Made by a program: the position numbers and the translations under genes | Shown here: positions 1 through 6,483 of the stretch, in pieces | How the letters are laid out: each line of letters starts with the position of its first letter | How positions within the stretch are numbered: position 1 is the first letter of the stretch | Notes under the pieces: model-generated | The model's input: the letters and a program-made list of their open reading frames with translations, nothing else | The model's database searches: none | Told to the model about the DNA's origin: nothing | Assembly: GCA_020848595.1 (NCBI GenBank) | Contig: JADLHV010000100.1 | Location: 1 to 7,389, forward strand | Length of the DNA: 7,389 nucleotides | Source: Bacteroidia bacterium | GTDB lineage: Bacteria; Bacteroidota; Bacteroidia; NS11-12g; UBA955 | Reading direction: 5' to 3'

Positions 1-2
1 AA

Positions 3-49
3 GCCCCAGTTGTAGAGATTTCCGCTGCACTCCAATCACACAACGGGGC
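3..49. repeat. Extended hairpin beyond the tRNA-Val terminator
   Basis: GCCCC (3-7), a bulged A, then GTTGT (9-13) pairs with ACAACGGGGC (40-49). Inside this, GATT (17-20) pairs with AATC (34-37), leaving a 13-nt apical loop. It has no T-run of its own, so it is not a second ordinary terminator. It resembles a REP-type palindromic unit or a structured 3' trailer. The function is unknown. Confidence 0.6.
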
Positions 50-50
50 A

Positions 51-95
51 ACAAAAACTAAAATCCCGCACTTGTGGTGCGGGATAAGTTTTTGT
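51..95 (-). terminator. tRNA-Val terminator, bidirectional
   Basis: A long two-part stem. The outer arms ACAAAAACT (51-59) and AGTTTTTGT (87-95) enclose the inner arms ATCCCGCAC (63-71) and GTGCGGGAT (77-85) around a 5-nt loop. That gives 18 paired bases, with only 3 and 1 unpaired bases between the two parts. Read on the minus strand, the GC-rich hairpin is followed by TTTTAGTTTTTG, as expected for an intrinsic terminator just after the tRNA. The T-rich arms on both sides mean it could also stop plus-strand transcription. Confidence 0.85.
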
Positions 96-98
96 AAG

Positions 99-173
99 TG
101 GGCAATACTGGGTTCGAACCAGTGACCCCTACCTTGTCGAGGTAGTGCTCTAAACCAGCTGAGCTAATTGCCC
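99..173 (-). tRNA. tRNA-Val (anticodon GAC)
   Basis: Read on the minus strand this folds as a complete cloverleaf. It has a 7-bp acceptor stem (GGGCAAT/ATTGCCC), a D arm GCTC/GAGC, an anticodon stem CTACC/GGTAG with loop TCGACAA, variable loop GGGTC, and a T arm ACTGG-TTCGAAC-CCAGT. The anticodon is GAC, which reads valine codons GUC and GUU. Discriminator base 73 is A (position 99) and the next bases are CTT, so CCA is not encoded and must be added enzymatically. The odd point is C at position 33, where U is almost invariant. A terminator hairpin begins only 3 nt beyond the discriminator base. Confidence 0.95.
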
Positions 174-186
174 GTTTTAAGGGCTG

Positions 187-194
187 CAAATATA
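187..194 (-). promoter_or_regulatory. Putative -7 box for tRNA-Val
   Basis: On the minus strand the bases read TATATTTG, a full match to the Bacteroidota -7 consensus TAnnTTTG. The box lies 13 nt upstream of the mature tRNA 5' end at 173, so transcription would begin a few bases before the tRNA. I see no clear TTTG at -33. The box sits inside a short inverted repeat, GGGCT (181-185) and AGCCC (194-198). Confidence 0.5.
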
Positions 195-209
195 GCCCAT
201 GAATTAATA

Positions 210-238
210 ATTAAATAATCTGAATTAGATTATTTAAT
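210..238. repeat. Perfect 12-bp inverted repeat
   Basis: ATTAAATAATCT (210-221) and AGATTATTTAAT (227-238) are exact reverse complements separated by GAATT. Neither side carries a T-run in the right place, so it is not an obvious terminator. It lies between divergent promoters and could be an operator, although AT-rich spacers also produce such dyads by chance. Confidence 0.6.
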
Positions 239-436
239 ACCAAAACGATTATGCAATTAGGTAAAACTGAATTAATAATCAAATGCTCCTTACTCTATTT
301 ATATCTCTGTTAGAATTAAAATCCTACTCTTTCAAACTTGAAAAAATAAAAATAAATGCCCTATAAATCAAAGCTTTAAACTGATATCAATCATAAATAT
401 TTGGCCCAAATCAATTTTAAAACAAATTTAAGTCTT

Positions 437-444
437 TATATTTG
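437..444 (+). promoter_or_regulatory. Putative -7 box for the beta-barrel gene
   Basis: TATATTTG matches TAnnTTTG exactly and lies 20 nt before the ATG at 465, which implies a very short 5' leader. The -33 region has only TTTT (415-418) in place of TTTG. No Shine-Dalgarno sequence is visible. Confidence 0.5.
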
Positions 445-464
445 TTGTAATCAATGATACAATT

Positions 465-1184
465 ATGAAATATACAATTATTCTAACAATTGCCGCATTT
501 ATTGCGCAAGGACTAAATGCTCAAATTCCTAAAGGAGCCATGGCTTTAACTGGAACAATCGGTTTTAATGGCAGTAAAAATCTCACTGAGGAAAAAGACA
601 ACACTACTAATTTAACTGAAACAACCTGGGATCAAACTAATAGAGGACGAGCTATTGTTCCCGCTTTTAGTTATTTTGTTTCTGATGCTATAGAAGTTGG
701 ACTTGGATTAGCATTTATAAACAGTACGACAAAAAATGATTATCACCCTAATTCTAGCTTTCCTGGAACCGTTAAAGAACGTGAATATAGAAATCCGTTC
801 ACAGGCTTTGCTATTCTAGGTAATTATTACTTCAAAAATGAACGAAAATATGCATGTTATGGTGGCTTACAAATTGGTTTGGGAGGTGGTACTGGAACAA
901 CTGAAACAACTACAGTTGACGGAACTACCACCAAATTCGAATCTAAAAGCAAAGGTTCTACATTTGGATTTAACTTCGGATTACTTTATTTTGTTAGACA
1001 CAATTTAGCTTTAAATGCCAATTTTGGACTATTGAGTCTCAACAGCACAACTACTACTAGCTCTAATAATAATATTGATTCAGAAACCAAAAGTAGTAAT
1101 TGGGTCGTTGGTGTTAATGGTACAATAATAAATATAGGTTTGAAATTCCTTCTAAATACGCCTGCTCCTACTCCAGCTCCCTAA
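465..1184 (+). CDS. Outer-membrane beta-barrel protein
   Basis: The 239-residue product begins with a signal peptide (residues 1-19, KYT then a hydrophobic core, cleavage after LNA before Gln20). The mature part looks like a small outer-membrane barrel. Amphipathic glycine- and aromatic-rich strands are visible near 26-35, 64-72, 76-84, 113-124, 128-139, 164-175, 179-191 and 212-229, about eight in all. They are separated by polar Thr/Asn/Ser-rich loops around 40-60, 85-110, 142-163 and 192-211. This is the general pattern of the porin-like beta-barrel families common in Bacteroidota, and the specific role cannot be told. The last strand ends GLKFLL and is followed by an unusual proline-rich tail, NTPAPTPAP. 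There is one cysteine (131). The gene is monocistronic, with its own promoter box and a terminator 28 nt after the stop. The family call rests on pattern rather than on a diagnostic motif. Confidence 0.8.
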   Translation: MKYTIILTIAAFIAQGLNAQIPKGAMALTGTIGFNGSKNLTEEKDNTTNLTETTWDQTNRGRAIVPAFSYFVSDAIEVGLGLAFINSTTKNDYHPNSSFPGTVKEREYRNPFTGFAILGNYYFKNERKYACYGGLQIGLGGGTGTTETTTVDGTTTKFESKSKGSTFGFNFGLLYFVRHNLALNANFGLLSLNSTTTTSSNNNIDSETKSSNWVVGVNGTIINIGLKFLLNTPAPTPAP

Positions 1185-1212
1185 TTAACGTTTAATTTAT
1201 TTTATAAAATAC

Positions 1213-1245
1213 AAAAAAGCCCGGAATTTTATTTCGGGCTTTTTT
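1213..1245 (+). terminator. Intrinsic terminator of the beta-barrel gene (bidirectional)
   Basis: AAAAAAGCCCG (1213-1223) pairs perfectly with CGGGCTTTTTT (1235-1245). The inner bases pair further (one G-T, then AAT/ATT) around a TTT loop. The A-run and T-run make it usable in both directions. It lies 28 nt after the stop codon at 1184. Confidence 0.9.
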
Positions 1246-1486
1246 ACAATGGTTTCGGAATACTTTTAGAATTTTCTCCAATCCATTCTTATAACAATAA
1301 TGTAATTATATTCCAATTGATGGTGATTTAGTCATCTATTTTGATTTGATTGAGCTAGCTTCTTTAAAATCTATTTGATTTAACTAATGTAATAATCAAT
1401 GTGTGTTTTGTTTTTACAAATTCAATGTAAACCTGAAAATAAGTCAATTGAACCATTAACCCCATAAAATTGACCCAAAAATGGTT

Positions 1487-1521
1487 TTTGATTAATAAGT
1501 TACAAAACACTTGTCTATTTG
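1487..1521 (+). promoter_or_regulatory. Possible promoter of the LamG/kinase/regulator operon
   Basis: TTTG at 1487-1490 is followed, after 23 nt, by TCTATTTG at 1514-1521. The second box matches TAnnTTTG except for C at its second position. The spacing is at the long end of what is reported for Bacteroidota sigma factor recognition. The start site would fall near 1528, giving a leader of about 45 nt. Confidence 0.35.
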
Positions 1522-1525
1522 CACA

Positions 1526-1549
1526 TAGAACTACCATCACATAGTTCTA
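1526..1549. promoter_or_regulatory. 8-bp inverted repeat in the operon leader
   Basis: TAGAACTA (1526-1533) and TAGTTCTA (1542-1549) are exact reverse complements separated by 8 nt. The dyad lies 23 nt before the start codon at 1573, just after the putative -7 box. It could be an operator for a dimeric regulator or a leader hairpin affecting translation. No second copy is seen upstream of the other genes. Confidence 0.5.
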
Positions 1550-1572
1550 AAAACACTAACACAATTTGATTT

Positions 1573-3453
1573 ATGAAAAAATTAATCCTCATTGTCATAG
1601 GTATGCACATTGCTTACCTAAACGCTCAAAGTTCTTTGCAAGACAGTATGATGCTATTTATGCCTTTCGCTGGAAATACCAGTGATCTTGGTCCAAATAA
1701 CATCCAAACGACAAACACCTCTATCAATTTAACAACAGACAACAGAACGCATCAAGGACATGCCTATCAGTTCAATGGTATTTCGTCTAAGATTAATTGG
1801 AATTTTAAGACTTCAATGAATGTACAATTTCCAATTACTGTATCAGCTTGGGTATACTTGGAAGATAGCGCTTTAAATTCGCCCATTTATACTAGTGATG
1901 CTTTCTCTACTGCATACGCCGGTTTTTTCAGGTCTGTTAATGCTGGTAAGTTGAGTTTTGGATATGGCAATGGAATAGGTGCAGGAACGCAATATAGAAG
2001 AAGTGCTGAATCCGTTGCTAATGTTCCATCTAAAAAATGGTTTCATGTCATTGGGGTTTTAGAAGCTAAGAATTCAATAAAGTTGTATATTAACAATCAA
2101 TTACAGCAAATTGTATATACCGGAACATCTGGTGTTAATCTAGTTTATAAAGGAGGTGATGGAGCCATTGGTTTTGCAAAAAATTATTTTGGCACACCCG
2201 ATTTGTTTTTAAAAGGTAAAATTGCAGATATTGGTGTTTGGAACAGAGTTTTAAATCATTTAGAGCGTCAACAATTAGCGAATCTAGTTCTTTGGTACGA
2301 ATTTGAGAACGATTTAAATGATAAAAGCTCTTATCTTAATAAAGGCGCAATTGGAACTAACATCAATTATGGTAAGGATCGTTTCGGCATCCCTAATTCG
2401 AGCTTACAATTGAAAGGCGGCTCTTTCCTCCAATTACCAACCGATTCTACTTATAGAAGCGACTTACCAGTTACAATATCTTTCTGGGTAAGACCAGATA
2501 CTATTCTAGAATACCAATGTATTGTAAATACTTCTAATAACTTGAACACGATGTATAGCGGATTAAGTATCGATTTGAATACTAATACTTTAAATGCCTC
2601 AATTAACAACGGTGTCGCTGCGGGTCCAAATCACAGAAGGAGTTACAATTTAAGTGACACTTTGAAAGTTGGACATTGGTACCATGTTGTGGTAGAATTT
2701 AATGATCGCACGCCATTAGACTCCATTAAAATTTATTTGAATGGTCAACAACAAGTATTAGGTCAGTATTCAGGAACTGGGCAAAAACTTGGATACAGTA
2801 CTTTGCCAGGTTATATAGGCAAACAAACTAATCCATTTGGAGTCGATAAAAATTTCATAGGATGTGTCGATAATCTCCAAATATACAATGCCGCTATGGG
2901 GGCTTCAATAGTGAGTGATCAATTTTCTCCAAGTCTTTATCTAGAGAAAGATTTACGCGATACTTCAATTTTAAAAGGTGCAATGTTTTCTTTTTCGTGT
3001 TTTTTCAGAGGCGTAGGCGAACCGACTTATAGATGGCAAAGATACATTTCGGGCAATTGGACCGACGTACCAGGTGCATTCAAAGAGCGATTGAATTTTT
3101 CATCCGTTAGCGAACAAGATACAGGTTTGTATCGTTGCGTAGCGGCATGTTTTAATCTCACATTAAGCACAACTCCTGTGCGTCTGTCTATGCATACAAA
3201 TACCAATATTGATTTGGAGAAAGTTGAATCAATTCGACTCTATCCTAATCCGGGTAATGGTGTATTTTATATTAATTCTAATGAGTCGGAACTAGAAGTT
3301 AGTTTGATTGATTTTAATGGCAAGTCAGTGTTATTGAAATCGGATGCTTCTAATGCCTACGCCTTACCTCAAAATTTATTGAATGGATTCTACATCATTC
3401 GAGTTGCAATGGACTCCGATATCATTTATTACAAATATATTAAAATAGATTAA
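1573..3453 (+). CDS. Secreted LamG-LamG-Ig protein with T9SS type A sorting domain
   Basis: The 626-residue product starts with a signal peptide (1-19, cleavage after LNA). Two tandem concanavalin-like/LamG jelly-roll domains follow. In the first (about 22-235), AYQFNG, ITVSAWVY, KWFHVIGV, IKLYINNQ and IADIGVWNRVL mark typical strands. In the second (about 236-445), LVLWYEFENDLND opens the domain and VTISFWV, HWYHVVVEF, IKIYLNGQ and VDNLQIYNAAM repeat the same order. An Ig-like domain (about 455-540) has Cys476, Trp488 and the DTGLYRC motif with Cys522. The C-terminal domain (about 551-626) has LYPNP (556-560), then strands ending GFYIIRV and YIKID. That is the T9SS type A signal, which directs export across the outer membrane. 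The likely role is a surface-attached or released carbohydrate- or protein-binding adhesin, and no catalytic module is visible. It is the first gene of the operon, with the kinase gene starting 1 nt after its stop. The domain calls are firm; the ligand is unknown. Confidence 0.92.
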   Translation: MKKLILIVIGMHIAYLNAQSSLQDSMMLFMPFAGNTSDLGPNNIQTTNTSINLTTDNRTHQGHAYQFNGISSKINWNFKTSMNVQFPITVSAWVYLEDSALNSPIYTSDAFSTAYAGFFRSVNAGKLSFGYGNGIGAGTQYRRSAESVANVPSKKWFHVIGVLEAKNSIKLYINNQLQQIVYTGTSGVNLVYKGGDGAIGFAKNYFGTPDLFLKGKIADIGVWNRVLNHLERQQLANLVLWYEFENDLNDKSSYLNKGAIGTNINYGKDRFGIPNSSLQLKGGSFLQLPTDSTYRSDLPVTISFWVRPDTILEYQCIVNTSNNLNTMYSGLSIDLNTNTLNASINNGVAAGPNHRRSYNLSDTLKVGHWYHVVVEFNDRTPLDSIKIYLNGQQQVLGQYSGTGQKLGYSTLPGYIGKQTNPFGVDKNFIGCVDNLQIYNAAMGASIVSDQFSPSLYLEKDLRDTSILKGAMFSFSCFFRGVGEPTYRWQRYISGNWTDVPGAFKERLNFSSVSEQDTGLYRCVAACFNLTLSTTPVRLSMHTNTNIDLEKVESIRLYPNPGNGVFYINSNESELEVSLIDFNGKSVLLKSDASNAYALPQNLLNGFYIIRVAMDSDIIYYKYIKID

Positions 3454-3454
3454 A

Positions 3455-5497
3455 TTGCCATTTGAATCTTTGAAGGCAAACTATTTAGTTTTTACATTAT
3501 TAACGCTAGTCTGTACCTGTGAAATATGGGGACAGACTGGTGTTTCTTTGTCTAGTTCTATGTCCAATTGTCGGCGATTAATGATTGCAGGTAAATCAGA
3601 TTCTTTAAGTCAGATTTCAAATACTGCCATTCTAGAAGCCATTAAACAAAAAGACACGGTTTATTGGTACAAATTTCTATATTTTAAGGTAGTTGCCGAA
3701 AAGAAACAACTTCCATTTAATGGTTTGCATGAACTTTTAAAAGCAAGACAGCTAACAATTGCTATAAAAGATAAGGAAGCGTGTTACAAGTTTGATGTAA
3801 TGATTGGCCCTGAATATCGTTTGAAAGGTGATTATGACAGTGCCTTGTATTTTTACAACCAAGCTATTTCATTTGCAGAGTACGCTTATGGTAAAGGAAA
3901 AATGAATCCTTCAGACTATATGCGCTCAAAAGGCAATCTTGCTGCTTTTTTTTCATATAGTGGGAAAGAGAATTTAGCTTTATCTATGTATTTAGAAATG
4001 TTAAAAATGGCCGATTCTTTAAAACTTGAACAAGAACTTTTCAATACTCATGTCAATATTGCATCTATTTTTCAAAAATTAGGAAAAGAAGAAAAGTCTA
4101 AAGGATTGATAAGAACTTCTAACTATTACTTTAAAAAAGCTACTCAACATTATTCCGAGGCAGAACAATATGTTTCGAAGGATGTTTATGCAAAGTCTAT
4201 ATTTTATAAAAATTATTCGGAGCTTCAATATGATCTTTCTAATGTAGAAAGTGCACAAACCTATATGAAAAAAGCCATTGAAGGCTTTAAAGAAACTTAT
4301 CCTGACAAACTATGTGGATGCTATCGCACTTTAGGTGACAATGAACCTAAAAGAGACAAAGAAGTTTACTATAGAAAATCAATAGATTACTCATTTTTGT
4401 ATCCAAATATTTCATGTCGTTTAGCGACTTATGTAAACTTAGCGAATCTATTGGTTAATGATGACAAGTTACAAGAAGCAAAAGACACCTTAAATAAGGC
4501 ATTACAATTTGAACAATTGCCTAACTTAAAATACAATTTTAAAAATGTCTATTATAATTTATATGAGATTTATAAAAGGCAAGGTGAATATAAAAAATCA
4601 CTAGAAGCTCATGAGCACTATTTATCACTGAGGGATTCGATTTTCCCTGAACAAATGTTTAATACAATTAATCGCATGGAATTGCTTTACGATGTTTCAA
4701 CTTTAAAACAGGATGTTTTGAATTTAAAAGAAGAAAAATCGTATTTGGAGTCGAAAGAGCTGAAACGAAACGAAGAAGCTAAAATACGCAATACTCGAAC
4801 GATTTTACTTATTTTCATAGCAGTGCTAATCGTCATGTTATTGATTGCTTATGGGTATTACAGAATAGCAAGACAGAGGCAAGCTGCCGCCGAAATGGAA
4901 CATCGATTATTAAGGGCGCGAATGAATCCACATTTCATTTTCAATTCTTTAAATTCTATTCAAGAAGGTTTTATGGAAGGTAACTTAAGTGAAGCCAATA
5001 AATTGTTATCTGATTTCAGTAATTTTATTCGCCAGATATTATACAAGACTGGCAAAACCAAACACAGTTTGCACGACGAATTGCAACTGACTAAAATGTA
5101 TTTAGATTTAGAGAAGCGCAAATATCCAGGAAAGTTTGAGTTTTCTATTGAAGTCGATTCAAAGCTTGATCAAGAGCTTATCCAAATGCCGACCTTAGTA
5201 CTTCAACCAATCGTTGAAAATGCTATTTTCCATGGCATACTCAATAATCAAGGTTTTGGGCGCATCAAATTAGAAGTTTTGAATTTAAATGACAATTGGA
5301 TTAAATTTGTAATAACTGATAATGGAATCGGCTATGCAGAAAGAAAAGGAGAATCAGGAAATCATATTAGTCAAGGTATTAATATACTTAAAAAGCGTTT
5401 AGGGCAGCACTCTGAATTTTTGATTGTTAAGGTTTTAAACGAAGATTTCAAATCAGCAGGAACTAGAGTAAGCTTTAAATGGAAAATCCAAAAATGA
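3455..5497 (+). CDS. TPR-containing LytS-type sensor histidine kinase
   Basis: Numbering is from the outermost start. Residues 1-26 form a signal peptide ending near IWG/Gln. About six TPR-like helical pairs follow (roughly 107-146, 157-191, 196-241, 248-280, 321-354, 360-395), then a charged coiled coil (about 410-445) and one membrane helix (449-468). The cytoplasmic part is a His_kinase (PF06580-like) domain with phospho-acceptor His493 in MNPHFIFNSLNSI. An HATPase domain follows with N box VENAIFHG (Asn589), DNGIG (622-626) and a GINILKKRL segment. The predicted topology puts the TPRs in the periplasm. No ATG lies near the beginning. TTG at 3455, 1 nt after the preceding TAA, fits translational re-initiation, while TTG at 3470 gives a tidier signal peptide (MKANYLVF...). 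The outer start is listed. Cys20 and Cys22 do not form a lipobox. The stop overlaps the regulator start, so the two are almost certainly a cognate pair. Confidence 0.93.
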   Translation: MPFESLKANYLVFTLLTLVCTCEIWGQTGVSLSSSMSNCRRLMIAGKSDSLSQISNTAILEAIKQKDTVYWYKFLYFKVVAEKKQLPFNGLHELLKARQLTIAIKDKEACYKFDVMIGPEYRLKGDYDSALYFYNQAISFAEYAYGKGKMNPSDYMRSKGNLAAFFSYSGKENLALSMYLEMLKMADSLKLEQELFNTHVNIASIFQKLGKEEKSKGLIRTSNYYFKKATQHYSEAEQYVSKDVYAKSIFYKNYSELQYDLSNVESAQTYMKKAIEGFKETYPDKLCGCYRTLGDNEPKRDKEVYYRKSIDYSFLYPNISCRLATYVNLANLLVNDDKLQEAKDTLNKALQFEQLPNLKYNFKNVYYNLYEIYKRQGEYKKSLEAHEHYLSLRDSIFPEQMFNTINRMELLYDVSTLKQDVLNLKEEKSYLESKELKRNEEAKIRNTRTILLIFIAVLIVMLLIAYGYYRIARQRQAAAEMEHRLLRARMNPHFIFNSLNSIQEGFMEGNLSEANKLLSDFSNFIRQILYKTGKTKHSLHDELQLTKMYLDLEKRKYPGKFEFSIEVDSKLDQELIQMPTLVLQPIVENAIFHGILNNQGFGRIKLEVLNLNDNWIKFVITDNGIGYAERKGESGNHISQGINILKKRLGQHSEFLIVKVLNEDFKSAGTRVSFKWKIQK

Positions 5498-6225
5498 AGG
5501 TCATTATAGTCGATGATGAAATCAAAGCTAGGCAAGTCCTAAAAAAAGTTTTAGCCATGCATTTTGGTAACCGAATTGAAATTGTCGGTGAAGCCAATGG
5601 GGTTGAATCAGCTATTGCATTAATCTCAAATACTAAATTTGATTTACTTTTTCTAGACATTAAAATGCCCGATGGAAGTGGATTCGATGTTTTAAGTCAG
5701 GTAGATTCTGAAATTTTTGAAACTATTTTTACAACTGCTCATGATGAATATGCTATTAAGGCTTTCCAATTTGCCGCTGTCGGCTATCTATTGAAGCCAA
5801 TTGACATAGAACAGTTACTAAAGGTGACGAACAAAGTCATGGAAAGTCGAAACACAAAACAAAATCACATAAAAGTATTAATTGAAAATCTTAGACCAAA
5901 TGGACACAAGAAGCTAGTTATACCTAATAACGAGGGATTTCATATCGCCGACATCGATGAAATTTTGTATTTAGAAGGCGATATCAATTACACCAAATTT
6001 CATTTTATAGATGAAACCAGAATGCAAGTTTCTAGTAAAACTTTAAAGGATTTCCAATTTTTTCTAGAAGGAGAAGGTTTTTTTCGCATACATAAATCTT
6101 TCTTAATCAACTTAAAACATATCAAGGACTATAAAAGACTGATTGGAAGTGTAGTAATGAATACTGGGAAAGAGTTGCCATTATCGAGACACAGGAAACA
6201 AGACTTTCAAACATTGTTTAAGTAA
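5494..6225 (+). CDS. LytTR-family response regulator
   Basis: A 243-residue protein. Residues 1-118 are a receiver domain: acidic pair Asp7/Asp8 in VDDE, phospho-acceptor Asp55 in LFLDIKMPDGSG, Thr80/81 in FTTAH and Lys101 in LLKP. Residues about 140-242 are a LytTR DNA-binding domain, recognised from IDEILYLEGDINYTKFH, FFRIHKSFLINLKHI and the closing LPLSRHRKQDF. Phosphorylation by the kinase encoded just upstream would be expected to promote dimerisation and DNA binding. I chose ATG 5494 over ATG 5479. It forms the classic ATGA overlap with the kinase stop and starts directly at KVIIVDDE, as receivers usually do; the longer form would add only MENPK. The target genes are not evident from the window. 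Self-regulation of the operon is possible but not shown. Confidence 0.95.
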   Translation: MKVIIVDDEIKARQVLKKVLAMHFGNRIEIVGEANGVESAIALISNTKFDLLFLDIKMPDGSGFDVLSQVDSEIFETIFTTAHDEYAIKAFQFAAVGYLLKPIDIEQLLKVTNKVMESRNTKQNHIKVLIENLRPNGHKKLVIPNNEGFHIADIDEILYLEGDINYTKFHFIDETRMQVSSKTLKDFQFFLEGEGFFRIHKSFLINLKHIKDYKRLIGSVVMNTGKELPLSRHRKQDFQTLFK

Positions 6226-6432
6226 TTATATATTAAATTATCACATATAAATACTCAATTCATTTTCTTAATAAGCAAATCTAAAGGCTTACGTTCAGTT
6301 GTCGAATTTGATTTAATCCAATCTAAATAATCTTAAGCACCTGTTGCAGATATGCCGCGACGGAACACTAGGAGTCACCTTGTTATAGAGATTCGCTAAA
6401 CTCATTACAGAGCAGTCATCCAGTTGCGATTG

Positions 6433-6461
6433 CCCTATGGTGAATTTATTCTACCATAGGG
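6433..6461. repeat. Perfect 9-bp inverted repeat
   Basis: CCCTATGGT (6433-6441) and ACCATAGGG (6453-6461) are exact reverse complements around an 11-nt AT-rich loop. No T-run follows on either strand, so it is not an intrinsic terminator. It lies in the GC-richer island and may be part of a structured RNA. Confidence 0.65.
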
Positions 6462-6483
6462 TGAAAGCTCGTCCAATGAACAC

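Larger units (their letters stand above)
1..101. repeat. 101-bp direct repeat, copy 1 (tRNA-Val 3' flank)
   Basis: Every base of 1-101 is identical to 6565-6665. The block contains a REP-like hairpin (3-49), the tRNA terminator (51-95), the tRNA trailer, the discriminator base and the last two bases of the acceptor stem. Identity stops at base 102, inside the tRNA. The left limit is unknown because the window begins here. Confidence 0.97.
174..464. other. Intergenic region between tRNA-Val and the beta-barrel gene
   Basis: This 291-nt stretch is very AT-rich and has no convincing open reading frame. It contains the tRNA-Val promoter box near its left end, a perfect AT-rich palindrome at 210-238, a small TTTGG-C-CCAAA dyad at 400-410, and a TAnnTTTG box for the rightward gene at 437-444. 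The two genes are divergent, so it holds promoters in both directions. Confidence 0.7.
1246..1572. other. Upstream region of the three-gene operon
   Basis: This is about 327 nt of AT-rich DNA without a supportable open reading frame. The right part holds a possible promoter (1487-1521) and an inverted repeat in the presumed leader (1526-1549). I see nothing specific in 1246-1480. Confidence 0.6.

Noticed and set aside
1..101. CRISPR or other array
   Set aside because: Only two long copies 6.5 kb apart, with no regular spacers and no cas genes.
3512..3520. Lipoprotein signal in the kinase (Cys20 or Cys22)
   Set aside because: The residues before the cysteines (Val, Thr) do not fit the lipobox, which needs Gly, Ala or Ser at -1.
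5475..5660. Minus-strand open frame of 61 codons
   Set aside because: It lies wholly across the end of the kinase gene and the start of the regulator gene, whose domains are unmistakable. It is a shadow.
6352..6399. Short plus-strand frame starting at ATG 6352 (MPRRNTRSH...)
   Set aside because: Only about 15 codons, with no ribosome-binding context or recognisable motif.
6433..6461. Hairpin as an intrinsic terminator
   Set aside because: The stem is perfect, but no T-run follows on either strand.
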